Assembly: GCA_964236105.1 (NCBI GenBank)
Contig: CAXSBC010000005.1
Coordinates: 247,015-311,014, forward strand
Source of the DNA: Lichenicola sp964236105
GTDB taxonomy: Bacteria; Pseudomonadota; Alphaproteobacteria; Acetobacterales; Acetobacteraceae
Direction: 5' to 3'
DNA length: 64,000 bases
Shown: positions 59,262 through 64,000 of the stretch, in pieces
How the letters are laid out: each line of letters begins with the position of its first letter
Position numbering within the stretch: position 1 is the stretch's first letter
The notes under the pieces: generated by a model
What the model saw: the letters and a program-made list of their open reading frames with translations, nothing else
Database searches by the model: none
What the model was told of the DNA's origin: nothing
Program-made: the position numbers and the translations under genes

Positions 59262-61711
59262 CACGACTCTCCCGCCGGCACGAGCACGTCCGCGAACTGG
59301 TTCGCCGTCTTCGGCCGGATCGCCTCCTGCCAGGGATCAAAGGCGGCATCGACGGATTTCTGCATCTCCGCGTCGAGCTCGGCCGCGATGCCGTCGCTGT
59401 CCTCGACCACCACGGCGCGGATCCGCTCCAGCCCGACCCGCTCGACGAAGGTATAGGTGCGCTCCTTCCATTTCGCGTTGTCGCGATAGAACTGCATGAA
59501 GCGGCCGCCGATCCGCATCACCGCGTCCTCGCCCTCGACCGTGCAGAGCAGGTCGCCCTTGCGGACATGCGCGCCGGCGGCGCCGCCGATATAGAGTTCC
59601 CACTTGTCGTTGCCGATCGCGACCACGCCCAGATCCTTCACCATCGCCTCGGAGCAGTTGCGCGGGCAGCCGGCGGTGGCGAGCTTGAGCTTGGCGGGGC
59701 TGTCGACACCGCGGAAGCGACGTTCGATCCGGGTCGCCAGCGCCATCGAATCGCCCAGCCCGAACCGGCAGTGATCGGTGCCGATGCAGCTCTTGCAGGT
59801 GCGGTAGCTCTTGCCGTACGCGTGGCCCGACGGCATGCCGAGATCCTTCCAGACCCGCGGCAGGTCGTCCTTGGTGACCCCGACCAGGTCGATCCGCTGT
59901 CCGCCGGTCAGCTTGACCAGCGGCACCTTGTATTTGCGCGCCACCTCGCCGATCCGGATCAGGTCCTCCGGGGTGGTGACGCCGCCCGGCATCTCGGGGA
60001 TCACCGAGAAGGTGCCGTCCTTCTGGATGTTGGCGTGCACGCGGTCGTTGATGAAGCGCGCGTCGCGCTCGTCCTCGTATTCGCCCTTCCAGACCGTGAT
60101 CAGCAGCGAGGCAAGCGCCGGCTTGGCGGCCGCGTCCTCGATGCCGCCGCCGAGCTCGGCGAACACCGACGACACCGATTTCAGCTGCCGCTCGCGCACC
60201 GCCCGCACCAGCTCGGGCTTGGCCAGCGGAATGCTCGGCACGTAGTAGTGGATCGACGGATCCTCCTCGACGGCGCCGCCGCAGGCCCATCCCACCACCT
60301 CGCCGACCAGCGTCTTGCAGGCGCCGCAGCCCATGCCGGCGCGCGTCGCCGTCATCACCGCCTTGGTGGTGCGGCTGCCGCCTGCGACGCAGGCGACGAT
60401 GGCCGCCTTGGTGACGCCGTTGCAGTTGCAGACCTGGGCGTCGGCCGGCATCTCGTCGAGCGTCACCTTCTCGGGCGGCGCGCCCAGATCGAACAGCAGC
60501 GACAGACGCTCGTCGGGCAGCGGGCTGTCGCGATCGAAGGCCTGCATCAGGAAGGCGGCCTTGCTGATGTCTCCCATCAGGATGCCGCCGACCAGCCGGC
60601 CGTCGCGCACGATCAGCTTCTTGTAGATGCCGCGCTTGGGTTCGGTGAACTGGATCACCTCGTCGCGGTCCTCCTGCGCCTCGGTGAGGCCCATGGTGGC
60701 GAGCTCGACGCCCATCACCTTGAGCTTCGTCGAGAGCTTGGAGCCGTGATAGGCGGCGTCGCTGTTGCGGCCGGTGACCTGGTCGGCGAACACCTTCGCC
60801 TGGTCCCATATCGGTGCCACCAGCCCGTAGACGTGGCCGCGATGCTGCGCGCATTCGCCGACCACGTAGATGTTCCGGTCGTCCACGGCGCGCATCATGT
60901 TGTCGACCACGATGGCGCGCTCGACCGTGAGGCCGGCCCGCAACGCGATCTCGCTGTTGGGGCGGATGCCGGCCGACACCACCACCATGTCGCAGGCCAG
61001 GCTGGTGCCGTCCTTGAACTCGAGCCCGCTGACCTGCCCGCTCTCGTCGAGCAGCACTCTGGAGGTGGATTTCGACAGATGCACCTGCACGCCCATGGCC
61101 TGCATGGCCTGGCGCAGCATCGTCCCCGCGGTCGTGTCGAGCTGCATCTGCATCAGCTGCGCGCCGAGATGCACCACATGCACCGCGCAGCCATGGTTCA
61201 GCAGGCCGCGCGCTGCCTCCAGTCCCAGCAGGCCGCCGCCGATCACCACGGCCTGTTTGGACTGCCTCGCCTGGGCGACGATGGCGTGGCAGTCGTCGAT
61301 GGTGCGGAAGCCGAAGATCTTGTCGCGCAGCCGCCTGTTCTCGTCGAACATGCCCTCGATCGGCGGCATGAAGGCGCGGCTGCCGGTGGCGATCAGCAGC
61401 ACGTCGTACGGCGCGCGCGTGCCCTTGTCCGACAGCACGAGCTTCGCCGCGCGGTCGATCTCGACCACCGTCTCGCCGGCATGCAGGGTGATGTCGTTGG
61501 CGACGTACCAGTCGAGCGGGTTCATGAAGATGTCCGCCGGATCGTCGATGCCCGACAGCACGTTCGACAGCAGGATGCGGTTGTAGTTGCCGTAGGGCTC
61601 GGCGCCGAACATCACGATGTCGAACATCCCGGCGCCGCCGCGGGCGAGCACCTCCTCGACGGCGCGAGCTCCCGCCATGCCGTTGCCGACCACCACCAGT
61701 TTCTGCTTCAT
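59261..61711 (-). CDS. nirB: NAD(P)H nitrite reductase large subunit NirB
   Basis: 816 residues. Order of domains: FAD/NAD-binding (VVVGNGMAGARAVEEV at the N-terminus, VVIGGGLLGLEAARGL for NAD), BFD-like [2Fe-2S] domain (CNCNGVTKAAIV ... GCGACKTLV), and siroheme/[4Fe-4S] sulfite reductase-like domain with CKSCIGTDHCRF and TAGCPRNCSEA. It reduces nitrite to ammonium by six electrons. Overlaps nirD; the upstream unknown gene is 23 bases away. Confidence 0.96.
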   Translation of the reverse strand: MKQKLVVVGNGMAGARAVEEVLARGGAGMFDIVMFGAEPYGNYNRILLSNVLSGIDDPADIFMNPLDWYVANDITLHAGETVVEIDRAAKLVLSDKGTRAPYDVLLIATGSRAFMPPIEGMFDENRRLRDKIFGFRTIDDCHAIVAQARQSKQAVVIGGGLLGLEAARGLLNHGCAVHVVHLGAQLMQMQLDTTAGTMLRQAMQAMGVQVHLSKSTSRVLLDESGQVSGLEFKDGTSLACDMVVVSAGIRPNSEIALRAGLTVERAIVVDNMMRAVDDRNIYVVGECAQHRGHVYGLVAPIWDQAKVFADQVTGRNSDAAYHGSKLSTKLKVMGVELATMGLTEAQEDRDEVIQFTEPKRGIYKKLIVRDGRLVGGILMGDISKAAFLMQAFDRDSPLPDERLSLLFDLGAPPEKVTLDEMPADAQVCNCNGVTKAAIVACVAGGSRTTKAVMTATRAGMGCGACKTLVGEVVGWACGGAVEEDPSIHYYVPSIPLAKPELVRAVRERQLKSVSSVFAELGGGIEDAAAKPALASLLITVWKGEYEDERDARFINDRVHANIQKDGTFSVIPEMPGGVTTPEDLIRIGEVARKYKVPLVKLTGGQRIDLVGVTKDDLPRVWKDLGMPSGHAYGKSYRTCKSCIGTDHCRFGLGDSMALATRIERRFRGVDSPAKLKLATAGCPRNCSEAMVKDLGVVAIGNDKWELYIGGAAGAHVRKGDLLCTVEGEDAVMRIGGRFMQFYRDNAKWKERTYTFVERVGLERIRAVVVEDSDGIAAELDAEMQKSVDAAFDPWQEAIRPKTANQFADVLVPAGES

Positions 61712-61734
61712 CGTCTTCTCCTGCCGGCCGGGGT

Positions 61735-62076
61735 TCAGATTTCCAGCAGCCCGAAATCGAGCACCAGCGTGCCGTCGGCTCCGCTCGGGGCGGCCACCGC
61801 GATGTCGAGCCGGCTGCCGGGAGAGATGTCCTCGACCACCACCAGCTGCACATGCGTTCCGGCCCTGGCGCCGACCGGGAAGATCCGCATCACCGTGCCG
61901 TCGCGCAGCAGGGAGACGCTGATCATGGCATCCGTCGAGTTGCCGGCGCGCAGATAGATCGGCTGAGCCCGCCTGTCGGACGAGACGGTGTAGCCGGCGA
62001 CCGTCGTCGGCGACTGGTAGCCGGCGCCGGTGAAGCCGAAGACGCCCTGGACGAACTTGGGAATGGAGTCGATCAA
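61735..62076 (-). CDS. Small conserved unknown in the nitrate assimilation operon
   Basis: 113 residues from TTG 62076, preceded by AAGGACAGG. Predicted beta-rich (VSLLRDGTVMRIFPVGARAGTHVQLVV), no signal peptide, no Cys, no recognised motif. It is tightly packed between narK (49 bases) and nirB (23 bases), so it is likely expressed with them and may assist nitrate or nitrite reduction or molybdo-enzyme assembly. I do not know the family. Confidence 0.75.
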   Translation of the reverse strand: MIDSIPKFVQGVFGFTGAGYQSPTTVAGYTVSSDRRAQPIYLRAGNSTDAMISVSLLRDGTVMRIFPVGARAGTHVQLVVVEDISPGSRLDIAVAAPSGADGTLVLDFGLLEI

Positions 62077-62125
62077 CGAACCTGTCCTTCTGCGACAACG
62101 GGAAGCGGCGACGTGCAGGACGGCC

Positions 62126-63475
62126 TCATGCAGCCACCTGGCGGCTGGCGACCGCCTCGTCGTACAGCGACTGCTCCGCCGTCTTCTTCTGGGTCGAGAA
62201 GCGCACGCCGAGCGCGCAGAACGCGACCAGGATCACGCCGACGCCGATGATCTCCAGGCACCGGGACTGCGAGACGATGGTGCGGTTCAGCAGTGCGGCG
62301 CACACCGCGCCGAGATTGCCGCCGGCGCCGATCACGCCGCAGACGCCGCCGATCGCCTTGCGGTCGATGAACGGCATCACCGAATACACGGCACCGGCGG
62401 ACATGTGCACGAACAGGCCGAAGCCCAGCATCAGCACGATCGCGGAGGCCACGTCGGGGGCACGGGCGAAGCCGAGCAGGCCCAGCCCTTCGCCCAGGAT
62501 CAGCAGGAAGACGAGCCGTGTGCGGCCGTCCAGCCCGAAGCGTTGCGCCACCGCGTCGCTGACGACGCCGCCCAGCGGACGCCCCAGGAAGGCGAGCAGA
62601 CCGAACGATCCGGCAGCGAAGCCGGCCGACGAGAGGGAGAGTCCATAGGTCTGCACGTAGTAGGTGGCGGCGATGGTGTGGATGTAGATCTCGATGCCGA
62701 AGCAGCCGCCATAGCAGAGCGCCAGCAGCCAGGTGCGGTAGTTCCGCATCGCCTCGGCCATCGCGGCGATGCCGCCCTTGCTGCCCGCATCGTCCGTCAG
62801 TCCGGCCGCCCGGACAGCGGCGAGGCTGCCTTGCGGCAGGTCCTGGGTGAAGCGTGCATAGAGAACCGACATTGCCAGCATGGCGATGCCGGGCACGAAC
62901 AATGCCGCCCGCCAGCCCCAGAGCTGCTCGATACCGAGCGAGACCGCCAGCGTCGCCAGCAGCGGCGACAGCGACTGGGCGGCACCCGCGCCCGCATTGC
63001 CCCAGCCGCCGACGGTGGCGTTGGCGGTGCCGACCACATTCGGCGCGAACATGACGCTGGTATGATACTGGGTGATTACAAAGGAGGCACCGATTGCCCC
63101 GATCAGCAGCCGGAAGAACAGAAGCGAGGCATAGGATTGGGCGAACGCCAGTCCGAACACTGGAGCCGAGCCCAGGATCAGCAGCGCGACATAGGTGCGG
63201 CGCGGCCCGTACTTGTCGCAGAGCGGCCCGATGATCAGGCGCGCGACCACCGTCACCAGCACGGCGGCGAGATTGATGTTGGCCACCTGCAGCGTGCTGA
63301 GATGGAACTCCCTGGCGATGACCGGCATCAGCGGCGCCGCCGCGAACCAGGCATAGAAGCAGACGAAGAAGGCGAGCCACGTCATGTGGAACGCCCGCAT
63401 CTGCACGGTGCTGAAGCTGAACAGCCTGATCCGTGTGGCCTTGCGGGCGGTCGGATCGATCGAGACTGCGGACAT
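62126..63475 (-). CDS. narK: Nitrate/nitrite MFS transporter (NarK/NasA family)
   Basis: 449 residues from ATG 63475 with GGGAGA upstream; the frame is open further upstream but unsupported. Twelve membrane segments. Nitrate-signature regions are GGWGNAGAGAAQSLSPLL (first) and GAGGNLGAVCAALL (second), with Arg residues in the nearby helices. It imports nitrate for assimilation, possibly with nitrite export. First gene of the operon narK-unknown-nirB-nirD-nasA. Confidence 0.95.
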   Translation of the reverse strand: MSAVSIDPTARKATRIRLFSFSTVQMRAFHMTWLAFFVCFYAWFAAAPLMPVIAREFHLSTLQVANINLAAVLVTVVARLIIGPLCDKYGPRRTYVALLILGSAPVFGLAFAQSYASLLFFRLLIGAIGASFVITQYHTSVMFAPNVVGTANATVGGWGNAGAGAAQSLSPLLATLAVSLGIEQLWGWRAALFVPGIAMLAMSVLYARFTQDLPQGSLAAVRAAGLTDDAGSKGGIAAMAEAMRNYRTWLLALCYGGCFGIEIYIHTIAATYYVQTYGLSLSSAGFAAGSFGLLAFLGRPLGGVVSDAVAQRFGLDGRTRLVFLLILGEGLGLLGFARAPDVASAIVLMLGFGLFVHMSAGAVYSVMPFIDRKAIGGVCGVIGAGGNLGAVCAALLNRTIVSQSRCLEIIGVGVILVAFCALGVRFSTQKKTAEQSLYDEAVASRQVAA

Positions 63476-63610
63476 TCGTGCGTCTCCCGGTGGCATGGTT
63501 CGGACGCAAGCGGGGCCCGGGTCTTCCGGTGAGGCGTGGCGCGTCGGCCATGTCGGCTCGTCATTGAACCGGCCCGGCGCCCGGATCACACCGTGCGCGT
63601 CATTGCAGGT

Positions 63611-63626
63611 TGCAATTTAGGTGCCA
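63611..63626 (-). promoter_or_regulatory. Sigma-54 (-24/-12) promoter of the nitrate assimilation operon
   Basis: Minus strand reads TGGCACCTAAATTGCA: GG and GC separated by exactly 10 bases, both boxes matching the sigma-54 consensus TGGCAC-N5-TTGC. It lies 136 bases before the narK ATG, leaving a leader of about 125 bases that could carry an antitermination element. Nitrogen control through NtrC is the expected scheme; I cannot point to an NtrC site. Confidence 0.8.
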
Positions 63627-63698
63627 TCGCCGCGCAGGTCGTCGCGAGGTTCGCACGAGACGATCGCGCGCGAGCAGGCGGTTGCCCGGGACGGGGTG

Positions 63699-64000
63699 TC
63701 AGCCGGGTCCAAAGCGGGCCAGATAGGCCTTGATCCGGTCCGAGTCGAACAGGCGGCCGTCGAAGAAGCGGTCGGGACCGAGCGTCAGCCGGGCTCCGTC
63801 CGCGCCGACCTCGACCGGCGTGCTCAGGGCCCCTCGACCTTGGCGCTGGCTGCCGGGGGCAGGATCGGGCCGCCGGCGAGGGCGCGCCGACAGATGTCGT
63901 GCGGGAACATTGCAGCGCCGCCGTGATCGCGCGCGACGCCACGATCTAATACCAGCGGCGGCGGCTCCTGACTCTGAAGGGATTCCCAGCCGCTCCGTGA
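63699..64000 (-). pseudogene. Frameshifted C-terminal remnant resembling a nitrate-binding (NrtA/NasS-type) protein
   Basis: Minus strand. Frame one (about 64000-63830) reads MFPHDICRRALAGGPILPP then AASAKVEG. A one-base shift in a G run near 63830 leads to frame two, TPVEVGADGARLTLGPDRFF then DGRLFDSDRIKAYLARFGPG, ending at 63699. Joined, this looks like the C-terminus of a CmpA/NrtA/NasS substrate-binding protein. Such a gene (nasS) often precedes the narK/nirB operon. The upstream part is outside the window. Identification is tentative and rests on a short segment. Confidence 0.4.

Noticed and set aside
1..64000. tRNA, rRNA or CRISPR features
   Set aside because: I saw no cloverleaf-type T-loop strings, ribosomal RNA landmarks or regularly spaced direct repeats, but an exhaustive search needs a covariance-model scan.

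Overview
The window is GC-rich chromosomal DNA with dense coding and few long gaps. Several features point to an alphaproteobacterium, most likely in or near the Acetobacteraceae: a hisB-DUF2628-hisH-hisA histidine operon, a sorbosone-dehydrogenase-like PQQ enzyme, a GGAAC-N16-CGTT (EcfG-type) promoter in front of a stress gene, and a single polypeptide joining assimilatory nitrate reductase to a CysJ-like flavoprotein. The taxonomic call is inference. I recognise no rRNA, tRNA or CRISPR array.

1-2.5 kb (minus) is a histidine operon that runs off the left edge; its last gene is an in-frame GNAT-HisA fusion. 2.6-9.3 kb holds small envelope and redox genes (two lipoproteins, glutathione peroxidase, nitroreductase, host-attachment-type protein) and a hybrid histidine kinase with two receiver domains. 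9.5-12.2 kb is a saccharopine-dehydrogenase-like/ALDH7 pair, probably for lysine or aminoadipate catabolism. 12.2-24.7 kb is mixed metabolism: PAP2 phosphatase, exported sorbosone-dehydrogenase-like enzyme, a fungal-type glutaminase A homologue, an ABC exporter, a Nudix hydrolase, a GH31 glycosidase and a PAS-LuxR regulator.

24.8-31.1 kb (plus) is a run of general-stress and envelope genes: CsbD, YsnF/DUF2382, a DUF1269-like protein, a translationally coupled trio including holin-X and DUF3618 proteins, GlsB/YeaQ, YidB and a PDZ protein. 31.3-35.2 kb is copper export: copA and cueR overlap and sit behind a CueR-type operator, with a divergent outer-membrane protein upstream. 35.4-43.2 kb is envelope polysaccharide/LPS: a GT-C-like membrane protein, lptF-lptG, two glycosyltransferases and a flippase. 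43.3-47.6 kb holds a DUF2141 protein, an MFS exporter and a large glycosidase-like protein with a repeat-rich C-terminus.

48.0-54.5 kb looks accessory. A decayed IS5-family element is followed by a compact four-gene minus-strand operon (tandem alpha/beta-hydrolase, SerRS-like amino acid:[carrier protein] ligase, stand-alone carrier protein, stand-alone NRPS condensation domain), then about 1 kb of apparently empty, lower-GC DNA. This is the best candidate for an undescribed system: a minimal non-ribosomal pathway in which an aminoacyl-tRNA-synthetase relative replaces the adenylation domain.

54.5-64 kb (minus) is a complete nitrate assimilation operon, narK-(113-aa unknown)-nirB-nirD-nasA::cysJ-like, behind a perfect GG-N10-GC sigma-54 promoter. 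Upstream of it is a frameshifted remnant that resembles a nitrate-binding protein.
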